A stretch of 64,000 nt of DNA. It comes from Corynebacterium diphtheriae. Lineage in GTDB: Bacteria; Actinomycetota; Actinomycetes; Mycobacteriales; Mycobacteriaceae. The position numbers and the translations under genes are program-made. Positions 20,761 through 27,564 of this stretch are shown here, piece by piece (within the stretch, counting starts at the first letter, position 1; every line of letters begins with the position of its first letter). The notes below the pieces were generated by a model. The model was not told the origin of the DNA. It made no database searches and saw only the letters and a list, made by a program, of their open reading frames with translations. The DNA lies in contig NZ_LN831026.1 of NCBI RefSeq assembly GCF_001457455.1, positions 1,612,001 through 1,676,000 of the forward strand. Reading direction: 5' to 3'.

Positions 20761-20822
20761 CTGACTGGTACGCTCCATGCTCTGATATCGGGGAAGTACA
20801 CCAGAGCACGGCGTCCAGTCAG
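20761..20822. repeat. Two-part long hairpin between mraZ and rsmH
   Basis: The outer arms CTGACTGG-ACGC and GCGT-CCAGTCAG, with one bulged base, enclose an inner helix TGCTCTG/CAGAGCA around an 18-nt loop. There is no T-run on either side, so it is not a simple terminator. It lies in the mraZ-rsmH transcript and could be a processing or stability element. Confidence 0.7.
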
Positions 20823-20856
20823 AGTTCATGCGTATACTCCGCATACTCACACTGAC

Positions 20857-21288
20857 TTAAAGGAAATCACCGAGGAACTCACCTTCCGCAGAAGAGAAAG
20901 CAGCCTCTGTTTCCTCTTGGTATGCAGCCCAAGCAGCCGCATCCCAAATCTCTAGAAAGTCCACAGAACCAATCACCACACACTCTTTAGACAAGCCTGC
21001 GTACGTACGATGCGCGGCAGAAAGAGTGATTCTTCCTTGCCCATCGGGACGCTGTTCGTCTGCACTCGCCGCGAGATTACGAATAAAGGCTCGTGCCTCA
21101 GGATTAGTCCTTGACACAGCAGCAGCTTTCCGAGCCCGTGCAGCAAACTCTTCGCGAGGGTATACAGCTAACGAATGATCTTGACCCTTCGTAACCATTA
21201 ACCCTCCAGCTAATTCCTCACGAAATTTCGCTGGAAGAGTGAGACGACCTTTGTCATCAAGCTTGGGGGTGTAGGTACCCAAAAACAT
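20857..21288 (-). CDS. mraZ: Transcriptional regulator MraZ
   Basis: 143 residues with two SpoVT/AbrB-like repeats: the N-terminal [17 protein letters not shown] and the second [23 protein letters not shown]. MraZ forms ring-shaped oligomers that bind short direct repeats upstream of its own operon and usually represses the dcw genes. The ATG at 21288 has GGGAGGTGG upstream. Matching 10-bp-spaced repeats lie about 215 bp upstream, so autoregulation is likely. Confidence 0.97.
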   Translation of the reverse strand: MFLGTYTPKLDDKGRLTLPAKFREELAGGLMVTKGQDHSLAVYPREEFAARARKAAAVSRTNPEARAFIRNLAASADEQRPDGQGRITLSAAHRTYAGLSKECVVIGSVDFLEIWDAAAWAAYQEETEAAFSSAEGEFLGDFL

Positions 21289-21757
21289 GGGATACGGCCA
21301 CCTCCCTTTTGCAGCTCCATGCCATCCGCGTCGTTAATCAGCAGTGGTATTTAATTCTGTTTTCCATCTACGGTTCACACCACAAAGTTCGATAAAACTT
21401 CGCGTTATGAACCTTTTCGGCCAAGTACCTTTTGGTTAAAAAGAAAACCCGACCTCGCATCACGGCATGAGCTAAAACACACCACACCGCTTCACTGCAG
21501 CCCACTCTACCCCACTTTCCCCCACTTTCTACACCACCATTTTGTAATTCCTCAACAATCTACCAAACCAAAACTTCCACTACCTGCAGGTTTTACGATG
21601 GGGAACGCTCCCTAAACTTCCAAAAAAATATTGAACTATGCCAAAATACACCCCCTCACACCCCAAGAAACACCCAAAACATCAATAACTTAGCCCCCAA
21701 CAAACACATTGATAGCCTCTTAAAAAGTAGATGTGGGGAAAAGTGGGGAGATTTTGG
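21289..21757 (-). promoter_or_regulatory. Long mraZ upstream region
   Basis: About 470 bp with no convincing gene, AT-rich with many G-runs on the minus strand. A candidate promoter reads TTGAGG (21555-21550), 18 bp, TAGAAA (21531-21526), with the -10 overlapping the MraZ-box array. That predicts a leader of roughly 230 nt before mraZ. Further TTGGG/GGGTG runs on the minus strand around 21643-21680 have similar spacing but weaker conservation. Confidence 0.5.
21501..21530 (-). promoter_or_regulatory. MraZ-box array (operator)
   Basis: Three direct repeats of exactly 10 bp read on the minus strand as AAAGTGGGGG... in successive units: the invariant part is A(A/G)AGTGGG at 21530, 21520 and 21510. 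MraZ operators in other bacteria are short direct repeats with about one helical turn spacing (TGGGN in E. coli, AAAGTG-type in mollicutes). The array overlaps a candidate -10 box, which fits repression of mraZ and the downstream dcw genes. Confidence 0.75.
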
Positions 21758-21760
21758 GGA
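21731..21760 (+). promoter_or_regulatory. Second, oppositely oriented TGGGG repeat array
   Basis: TGGGG recurs on the plus strand at 21734, 21744 and 21755, in the contexts ATGTGGGGAA, AAGTGGGGAG and ATTTTGGGGA. Spacing is 10 then 11 bp. It resembles the MraZ boxes at 21501-21530 but points the other way and lies directly beside the IS110 insertion. It may be a second MraZ site; no plus-strand host gene lies downstream. Confidence 0.45.
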
Positions 21761-21849
21761 ACCTCCCATTACGTTGTTGGCAGTTCCGCTTAAAGGAGCC
21801 CAGGATTCGTACTCCTAGCCCCATGCTGGGGCAGGCTATGTTTATCTGC

Positions 21850-22045
21850 GTTCCTTCTGCCTTGTGGCAGCGGAACTAGTCGCTGGCTTCGGTATGGCTT
21901 ATTTTCGTCCCTGTTAAGAAAATGATCCGGGGGGGTGATGCCGCCGAAGGCAGTGACATACTCCAAACTGCTAATAGGAACCTGACCCGCACACAATGTG
22001 CGAGGTCTCAAAGTAATGTGGATGCCAGCGTGAAGTATGTCCGAC
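21850..22045 (+). ncRNA. Candidate bridge RNA of the IS110 element
   Basis: Three domains can be folded by eye. A 5' hairpin GTTCC-CTGCC/GGCAG-GGAAC lies at 21850-21876. A stem CTGGCTTCGG/CCGAAGGCAG (21883-21892 with 21944-21953, one mismatch) encloses a large internal loop and an inner hairpin ATTTTC/GAAAAT. A second stem GACATACT/AGTATGTC (21955-21962 with 22034-22041) encloses another internal loop and the inner hairpin GACC-GCAC/GTGC-GGTC. This is the target-loop then donor-loop layout of IS110 bridge RNAs. The second loop matches both element ends (ATAGGAACCT at 21974; GTAATG against CATTAC at the left end). RNA ends are unknown. Confidence 0.75.
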
Positions 22046-22097
22046 CACCAGCGATGAAATAAGTCCCATACTCATTCAATTCGCTAGGAGGTCAGAC

Positions 22098-23306
22098 ATG
22101 ACCTACGACTATGTCATCGGCATGGACGCCTGCAAATACTTTCACCACGCTTGCGTCTTAGATATCGACGGCACCCAGGTGCTATCTAAGCGCATCAATC
22201 AAAATGAACAATCCCTGCGCGCACTGTTTTCAGCGTTCAGCGCATACGACCACAAGGTCCTTGTCGTCGTGGACCAGCCCAATAACATTGGGCGACTAAC
22301 TGTCGCAGTTGCCCAAGATATCGGAATCGACGTGCGCTACCTTCCAGGTTTGGCTATGCGTCAACTCTCACGCATCCACGCTGGTAATGCCAAAACTGAT
22401 ATCCGGGATGCATATATCATCGCCCACGCTGCAAAGAACCTTCCGGAATCCCTCCGCAGTGTCGACCGCGTCGAAGAAGCCTTCCTCCAGTTGAAAGTCC
22501 TCAACGGCATCGACGAAGACTTAGCGCGCTCCTACACCAGGCTCATCAATCAGATTCGAAGTGCATTAGTTGGCTGTTACCCGCAATTCGAACAAGCCCT
22601 TCGCGGCCAGATAATCCACCGCAAGTGGGTTCTGCACCTACTTGCACGCTACGGCGGGCCCACCAAAATAAAGCGCTTAGGTAAGGCCAAGGCAGCCGCC
22701 TTTGCTCGACGATATAAGGCACGAAATCCCGAACCTGTCCTCGATGCCATATTCGCTGCCATCTCTGAGCAAACAGTCACTATTGCAGGTGCACACTATG
22801 CCGAAATGGGCGTAGCAATGTCGGCGAAGGACGCACTTTTAAAGCTCGAGCACCGCCAACAAATCGAAAAGGAAGTCATCGAGCTCATCAACGACATCCC
22901 CCACACCCAATTCCTGCTATCCATGCCGGGAATCGGGCCAAAGACAGCTGCCCAAATTCTCATGACCGCGGGCGATATGTCCGACTTTCCGTCAGCTGGG
23001 CACCTAGCCTCCTACGCTGGCTTATCGCCCCGAACGAATCAGTCCGGAACCTCAATCATGTCGAACTCACTGAACCGAGCCGGCAATAAAAAATTAAAGA
23101 ACGCCCTATGGCAATCATCTTTTGCATCCATCAGATTCCACGAGCGTTCCCGGCAATTCTATGAACGAAAGCGCCGTGAAGGCAAAAGGCACAACGCCGC
23201 AGTAGTAGCACTAGCCCGCAGACGACTCAACGTCCTCTACGCCATGATGCGCAACCACGAGCACTACCACGATCCCGCACCATCACAGGAAGACCTAGCA
23301 GCCTAG
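22098..23306 (+). CDS. IS110-family transposase/recombinase
   Basis: 402 residues, apparently intact. The N-terminal DEDD (RuvC-like) domain has D10 in VIGMDACK, D60 in VVVDQPNN and D101/D104 in KTDIRDAY. A coiled middle region follows. The C-terminal Transposase_20 domain has SMPGIGPKTAAQIL, ASYAGLSPRTNQSGTS (catalytic serine expected near 316-319) and RAGNKKLKNALW. The enzyme is expected to act with the bridge RNA encoded just upstream. The ATG has AGGAGG six bases before it. The second acidic residue is Asp here, where the family name implies Glu. Confidence 0.95.
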   Translation: MTYDYVIGMDACKYFHHACVLDIDGTQVLSKRINQNEQSLRALFSAFSAYDHKVLVVVDQPNNIGRLTVAVAQDIGIDVRYLPGLAMRQLSRIHAGNAKTDIRDAYIIAHAAKNLPESLRSVDRVEEAFLQLKVLNGIDEDLARSYTRLINQIRSALVGCYPQFEQALRGQIIHRKWVLHLLARYGGPTKIKRLGKAKAAAFARRYKARNPEPVLDAIFAAISEQTVTIAGAHYAEMGVAMSAKDALLKLEHRQQIEKEVIELINDIPHTQFLLSMPGIGPKTAAQILMTAGDMSDFPSAGHLASYAGLSPRTNQSGTSIMSNSLNRAGNKKLKNALWQSSFASIRFHERSRQFYERKRREGKRHNAAVVALARRRLNVLYAMMRNHEHYHDPAPSQEDLAA

Positions 23307-23320
23307 ACACTAAGAGTAAA

Positions 23321-23354
23321 GCTAGCCGACCGGGTAAAATCCCAGTCGGCTAGC
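23321..23354. repeat. Hairpin after the transposase gene
   Basis: GCTAGCCGAC (23321-23330) and GTCGGCTAGC (23345-23354) form a perfect 10-bp inverted repeat with a 14-nt loop inside the IS right end. No T-run follows, so it may be a transcript 3' end or a structural element of the IS. Confidence 0.6.
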
Positions 23355-23428
23355 TGTCATGCCCGAAAACAAACCCGTCCACACAACCCCACAGAGAGAA
23401 TCCGCCCCCGATTTCTCCACCCGCGAGG

Positions 23429-23434
23429 TTGACA
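23429..23434 (+). promoter_or_regulatory. Outward -35 box in the IS right end
   Basis: A consensus TTGACA lies 14 bp before the right end. In an excised circle it would sit 18 bp from CATTAC of the left end, giving a junction promoter reading into the guide RNA and transposase. Such junction promoters are known for circularising IS families, including IS110 members. Confidence 0.45.
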
Positions 23435-23455
23435 ACCTATATAGGAACACCCCCC

Positions 23456-23501
23456 ATAAAAAAACTCGGGTGCCATCACTTTTTCAGTGATGGCACCCGA
23501 G
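23456..23501 (-). terminator. Terminator of the DUF3040 gene
   Basis: CTCGGGTGCCATCACT (23465-23480) pairs perfectly with AGTGATGGCACCCGAG (23486-23501). On the minus strand the hairpin is followed by a run of seven T residues. Confidence 0.92.
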
Positions 23502-23523
23502 TGGTGCGCGCTACCCGATGAAT

Positions 23524-23916
23524 TTATCCTTCAAAACGCTTACGGAAGTTCTCTTCCATCCGGTCGGCGATTCCGCCTTTAGTTTTCTGCGACATGTTCT
23601 TAGATCCTCGCGGAGCCGAAACAGATAATTCTCCTCCACCCCTAGAACCACGAACAAACCAGATACCTCCCGCTAGCATCACGATAAATCCTGTGATCGC
23701 CAATACAATAAACCAGAGAGTGTGCTGACTAAGAGCCACTCCACCAACCAGCATAACGAGGCCCAACACCATAATGGACACAGAGCGCAAAACTCCGATG
23801 CCTAGACCGCCATTAACTCCTACCCCATTAACAGAGGCGCCAAATTTGGGATCCTCAGCCAAAAGAGATCGTTCAATCTCCCTGAGCGCACGCAGCTCAT
23901 GATCAGAAAGCGCCAC
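23524..23916 (-). CDS. DUF3040 membrane protein
   Basis: 130 residues. The N-terminal motif ALSDHELRALREIERSLLAEDPKF is the DUF3040 signature. Two transmembrane helices lie about residues 45-65 and 70-90, and a basic C-terminal tail ends the protein. The frame extends to a TTG at 23928, but the GTG at 23916 has GGAGG five bases upstream and gives the usual family N-terminus. It is the counterpart of M. tuberculosis Rv2169c, next to mraZ. Function unknown. Confidence 0.9.
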   Translation of the reverse strand: MALSDHELRALREIERSLLAEDPKFGASVNGVGVNGGLGIGVLRSVSIMVLGLVMLVGGVALSQHTLWFIVLAITGFIVMLAGGIWFVRGSRGGGELSVSAPRGSKNMSQKTKGGIADRMEENFRKRFEG

Positions 23917-24036
23917 CGTGACCTCCAAGTCTTGGTTACAAGTAAAAATAAACCGCTTTACTAGGTACTAACGCTCACTCTAGTAGGTAAGTTCCCCACG
24001 AGGTAAGAAACCAAGAATCGAAACACCCCTAGATGG

Positions 24037-24462
24037 TCAGGCAGCCTCTTGCCCTGGATATTCACCTGTCAAAAGATAATCAATGAACTCATCTACGAGG
24101 AGCTGTAAGCGATGCACTACCTCAACAGAAACCCCTGGATCTATACCATTAACCACACGAGAACGAGTGCGCGAAAACTTTTGAAATCGATCGGCCCATT
24201 GAATACCTTCTGGGCCAATCATCCGAAGCTGATCCCATACATTAGATGACTTACGCTTCCGAGAAGCGATTCGACTGCACGCGACCATCGCCCCCGCGGC
24301 ACGCAGCCCCGCCCTGTACGCATACTCCAACGCGGAGGCGTTATCTCCTTGCGCCTCCCACTTCCGCGATTCATTGAGCATCAATTCAGCCTTAGCTAAA
24401 AAGTCATGCCCCTTGCCACTTTTACCGGCAAACCGTGTTGTTGCAGAAATAATGACCGACAT
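24037..24462 (-). CDS. SAV_6107-type HEPN-like protein
   Basis: About 141 residues, mostly helical. The core reads KAELMLNESRKWEAQGDNASALEYAYRAGLRAAGAMV, the pattern of the SAV_6107 HEPN-like family of actinobacteria. No R-x4-6-H motif of ribonuclease HEPN toxins is present, so RNase activity is unlikely. The longest frame starts at 24591, but the ATG at 24462 has AGGGG eight bases upstream. Function unknown; it lies between the DUF3040 and GNAT genes. Confidence 0.75.
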   Translation of the reverse strand: MSVIISATTRFAGKSGKGHDFLAKAELMLNESRKWEAQGDNASALEYAYRAGLRAAGAMVACSRIASRKRKSSNVWDQLRMIGPEGIQWADRFQKFSRTRSRVVNGIDPGVSVEVVHRLQLLVDEFIDYLLTGEYPGQEAA

Positions 24463-24654
24463 GACCATATCCCCTTCCATCTTGAAGCTTTGTGTCGACC
24501 ATAGAAAACAGTTCCAACATCTAAAGCTCATCCTACCACCATCATGGAACGTTTGTTCGAAATTGGTGGTAAAAATATCCAACGCTACCAAATCTTGCGA
24601 AACCGAAAAGATACATAATCAACATCCCTACAGTCCCCTAAATGGTGTGGTTTG

Positions 24655-25233
24655 ATGGTGTACGTGGCCATCACTATCGTTCGAGTTCCTGGACCAGCCT
24701 TTAGCTACCATTGCCCTGATTTCGTACGACTCTATATCGAGGCAATGGGTTATTCACCGACAATTGCTCCAGCACGAATTCGAGTATGGCGCAATGCCAT
24801 TACCGAACAAGGCTTCGTCGCCGTGTGTGCCATTGATGATTCTTCTGACAATCCTGCAGCAATTGGTGAAGGCATCGTAGGAATCGGTTATGGCTTCACT
24901 GGCCGATCCGAACACTGGTGGGATCGACAAATCCACCGTGGTTTGGCTGAACAAAAATGTCCCCCTGTTGCTAGGCCATATTTCGAGCTTGCAGAATTAC
25001 ATGTATCTCCCCGTGCGCAAGGACAAGGAATCGGCCGAAGCTTACTCCATGCACTCATCAAGCACTGCGGCCATGAGCTAATACTGCTATCTACCCCTGA
25101 AGTACCTGACGAAAAAAATGCTGCGTTTCACCTCTACCGCTCTTGTGGTTTTGACGACCTCCTTCGGAATTTTATGTTTGAAGGAGATCGTCGCCCCTTC
25201 GCCGTTCTACAGCGGAAAGCCCATCGCAATTAG
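24655..25233 (+). CDS. GNAT-family N-acetyltransferase
   Basis: About 192 residues. The acetyl-CoA binding motif is seen in ELAELHVSPRAQGQGIGRSLLHALI (Q/R-x-x-G-x-G/A), followed by LLSTPEVPDEKNAAFHLYRSCGF. The position matches Rv2170 of M. tuberculosis, a GNAT reported to acetylate isocitrate dehydrogenase; whether this one shares that substrate is unknown. The start is uncertain: TTG 24652, ATG 24655 or GTG 24664, none with a strong SD. Its stop overlaps the metF stop on the other strand within TTAG. Confidence 0.85.
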   Translation: MVYVAITIVRVPGPAFSYHCPDFVRLYIEAMGYSPTIAPARIRVWRNAITEQGFVAVCAIDDSSDNPAAIGEGIVGIGYGFTGRSEHWWDRQIHRGLAEQKCPPVARPYFELAELHVSPRAQGQGIGRSLLHALIKHCGHELILLSTPEVPDEKNAAFHLYRSCGFDDLLRNFMFEGDRRPFAVLQRKAHRN

Positions 25234-26213
25234 CGAATAGCGTCGTGGCCTTGCTGTGTTCCCCACGCGGGCGCCATGCCGAGATTATGGAGTACTTCTT
25301 GGGTCGCTCGAACATAATTCATGGTCATGAAATGGATGTCTGGGATCCCTTCAGAAATAAGACGCTGTGCCATCTCAGTAGTGACTTCGATTCCTACTTT
25401 GCGAATATCGCCGCGATGAGCTTCCTCATCGCCGCGCGCTGCGTCGAGAAGCCGTTTTTCTAAAGCCTTAGGCAAGGTGGCACCTGCTAATTCCATCTGC
25501 CTACGAACCGACCTCAAGCTGGTAATGGGCATAAGTCCTGGGATGATCGGCTTTGATCCATGTTCGGGATCCGCCTTAACCAAGCGATCTCGCAGTCGTA
25601 AATAGTGATCGACATCAAAAAACATCTGGGTAATCGAAAACTCTGCGCCAGCTCGCAGCTTTTCCAATGTAAATTGCGTATCCGCCTCAATGCTAGGCGC
25701 TCGGTAGTGCCCTTCTGGGAAACTAGCAATTCCTACCTGAAAGTGTGAGGTCTGCTCAGTCTTGCGCACGAGGTCGATCAAATCTTTGGCATAATCTAGG
25801 CCGCCTGCGGTAGGGACCCACGGAGCCATCGGGTCAGTGCCAGGGGGATCGCCTCGCAAGGCAAGTAAGTTAGACAACCCGTGGGACGCATAAGTGCACA
25901 GAATTTCTTCTAATTCTTCTTGGGTGTGTTCCACAAGCGTGAGATGAACGAGCGTGGTCAACGGATGACGAGAAAGCTTGTGCGCGACACGCATTGTGCG
26001 CTCGCGGCTAGATCCGCCTGCACCATAAGTAACGGAGACAAAAGAGGCTCCTAAGTCGTGAAATGCTTCGGCAGCTTTCCAGAGTCGCTCTTCTGCTGCC
26101 TCATCTCGTGGCGGCATAAACTCTACAGAAAACGGAACCTGGCCCGGTGTTGGCATGGAAATGACATCGGTGATTGTGCGCTGATACGCAGCAGGTAGCG
26201 GTTGTGCAGACAT
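25230..26213 (-). CDS. metF: Methylenetetrahydrofolate reductase family protein
   Basis: 327 residues forming a TIM barrel. PFSVEFMPPRDEAAEE, FVSVTYGAGGSSRERT and NLLALRGDPPGTDP are the MTHFR signatures for folate and flavin handling. The enzyme reduces 5,10-methylene-THF to 5-methyl-THF for methionine synthesis. It corresponds in position to Rv2172c, which has been described as an atypical MTHFR, so cofactor use should not be assumed. It is divergent from idsA. Confidence 0.9.
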   Translation of the reverse strand: MSAQPLPAAYQRTITDVISMPTPGQVPFSVEFMPPRDEAAEERLWKAAEAFHDLGASFVSVTYGAGGSSRERTMRVAHKLSRHPLTTLVHLTLVEHTQEELEEILCTYASHGLSNLLALRGDPPGTDPMAPWVPTAGGLDYAKDLIDLVRKTEQTSHFQVGIASFPEGHYRAPSIEADTQFTLEKLRAGAEFSITQMFFDVDHYLRLRDRLVKADPEHGSKPIIPGLMPITSLRSVRRQMELAGATLPKALEKRLLDAARGDEEAHRGDIRKVGIEVTTEMAQRLISEGIPDIHFMTMNYVRATQEVLHNLGMAPAWGTQQGHDAIR

Positions 26214-26367
26214 ACGGGCGTATTTTATGGGAAAAATTGAAGAATATTGCCACCTTGAGGAATTTTATTCATTTTTTACTGTAGGTTGCCGTTATTGAAC
26301 AGCGTCGATACCACTATGTCCCCTAGTTTTCTTAGCTCTTGGCTTAGCTGCGCCCCCACCCTCTAAT

Positions 26368-27543
26368 ATGGGTTTAAAGTCTACACCGAATTTACAGTTT
26401 TTAAGGAATGTGAACCAGTTGTCTACGCACCCCGCCGGTATCTCTGCATGCCATCACTCACTGCCTTCGTTTTCGGAGGTCCCAGCAGCAGTAGAAGAAA
26501 TACTCGCGGAGTTTTTCGAAGGCCGTAAACGCAAGGTAGCCAAGATTGGTGTTCCAGTGAGCAATGCGGTTGAGCTGCTGGTCGAATATGTCCTTGGCGG
26601 TGGAAAACGGATTCGTCCTACGTATGCGTGGGCGGGTTTTGTTGCTAGTGGCGGATTAACTAATAAGACGGAAGATCCCGGCGCGGTACTCACAGCAATT
26701 GGCTCTCTGGAACTGATCCAAGCGTGTGCGCTTATCCACGACGACATTATCGACGCTTCCGATACGAGGCGTGGTAATCCGACTGTGCACCGTGTTGCAG
26801 AACGCACCCATGCAGAATCCCATCGCTTGGGCGATTCCGCACGTTTTGGCGAGTCGATCGCAATTTTGGTTGGCGATCTTGCGATGGTGTGGGCAGATGA
26901 TATGTTCCATAACTCTGGGCTTAGTGATGCTGCAATTCGTCGTGCTTCGAATGCGTGGCGTGGCATGCGCACTGAAGTTATTGGCGGACAACTTCTTGAT
27001 ATTTACATTGAATCCACTGGTAGCGAGAGCATCGAACTAGCGGAAACCGTCAATCGTTTTAAAACTGCCGCCTATACGATTGAGCGCCCTCTTCACATTG
27101 GTGCGGCGTTGGCGGGCGCTGATGACCAGACAGTTCATTGTCTACGAAATTATGGCCGTGATATCGGCTTGGCGTTCCAGCTTCGCGACGATCTTTTAGG
27201 TGTATTTGGTGACCCAAGTGTTACGGGTAAGCCAGCTGGCGATGACTTGCGTGAAGGAAAGCGCACGGTATTGGTGGCCAAAGCATTAGAAATCTTGGAG
27301 TCTGCGGGCTCGATCCACGAGGCGGAAATGATTCGTCGTGACTTAGGTGCAGTGTCGGGGGCCGAAGATATTGCACAATTGGCTTCGATTATTCGCTCCT
27401 CTGGTGCCGCCGATGCGGTGGAAGAGCGCATCGCAACCTTGCGAACTTCTGGCCTTGCGCACATTAGCAATGATGTTATTGATGCAGAGGCCCAAGATTT
27501 TCTAAAACACCTAGCTATCAAGGCTACGTCGAGAAGCTTCTAA
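26368..27543 (+). CDS. idsA: Geranylgeranyl diphosphate synthase, polyprenyl synthetase family
   Basis: Trans-isoprenyl diphosphate synthase that condenses isopentenyl diphosphate with allylic diphosphates. The first Asp-rich motif is in LIHDDIIDASDTRRG, the second in LAFQLRDDLLGVFGD, with GGGKRIRP and GDLAM in between. The C. glutamicum gene in this position (upstream of mptA) is the main GGPP synthase IdsA. The start is uncertain: a TAATAT -10-like box overlaps the ATG at 26368, so translation may begin at GTG 26410 or TTG 26419. Conserved sequence starts near residue 36. Confidence 0.9.
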   Translation: MGLKSTPNLQFLRNVNQLSTHPAGISACHHSLPSFSEVPAAVEEILAEFFEGRKRKVAKIGVPVSNAVELLVEYVLGGGKRIRPTYAWAGFVASGGLTNKTEDPGAVLTAIGSLELIQACALIHDDIIDASDTRRGNPTVHRVAERTHAESHRLGDSARFGESIAILVGDLAMVWADDMFHNSGLSDAAIRRASNAWRGMRTEVIGGQLLDIYIESTGSESIELAETVNRFKTAAYTIERPLHIGAALAGADDQTVHCLRNYGRDIGLAFQLRDDLLGVFGDPSVTGKPAGDDLREGKRTVLVAKALEILESAGSIHEAEMIRRDLGAVSGAEDIAQLASIIRSSGAADAVEERIATLRTSGLAHISNDVIDAEAQDFLKHLAIKATSRSF

Positions 27544-27564
27544 TTCCCCGGAGATCACACACCT

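Larger units (their letters stand above)
21763..23448 (+). mobile_element. IS110-family insertion sequence, about 1.69 kb
   Basis: The element has one DEDD-type transposase gene, no terminal inverted repeats and a 335-bp non-coding left end, as in the IS110 (not IS1111) group. The ends are inferred: GGAAC occurs at 21758-21762 and again at 23444-23448. A loop of the left-end RNA contains ATAGGAACCT, which equals the sequence made when the right end (ATAGGAAC) is joined to the left end (CTCCC). Without the element the host reads TTTTGGGGAAC-ACCCCCCAT, joining the mraZ upstream region to the terminator of the DUF3040 gene. Exact ends could shift by a few bases within GGAAC. Confidence 0.85.

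Noticed and set aside
21790..22011. 73-residue minus-strand frame in the IS left end
   Set aside because: It lies on the structured guide-RNA region; the translation shows no domain and no SD is seen.
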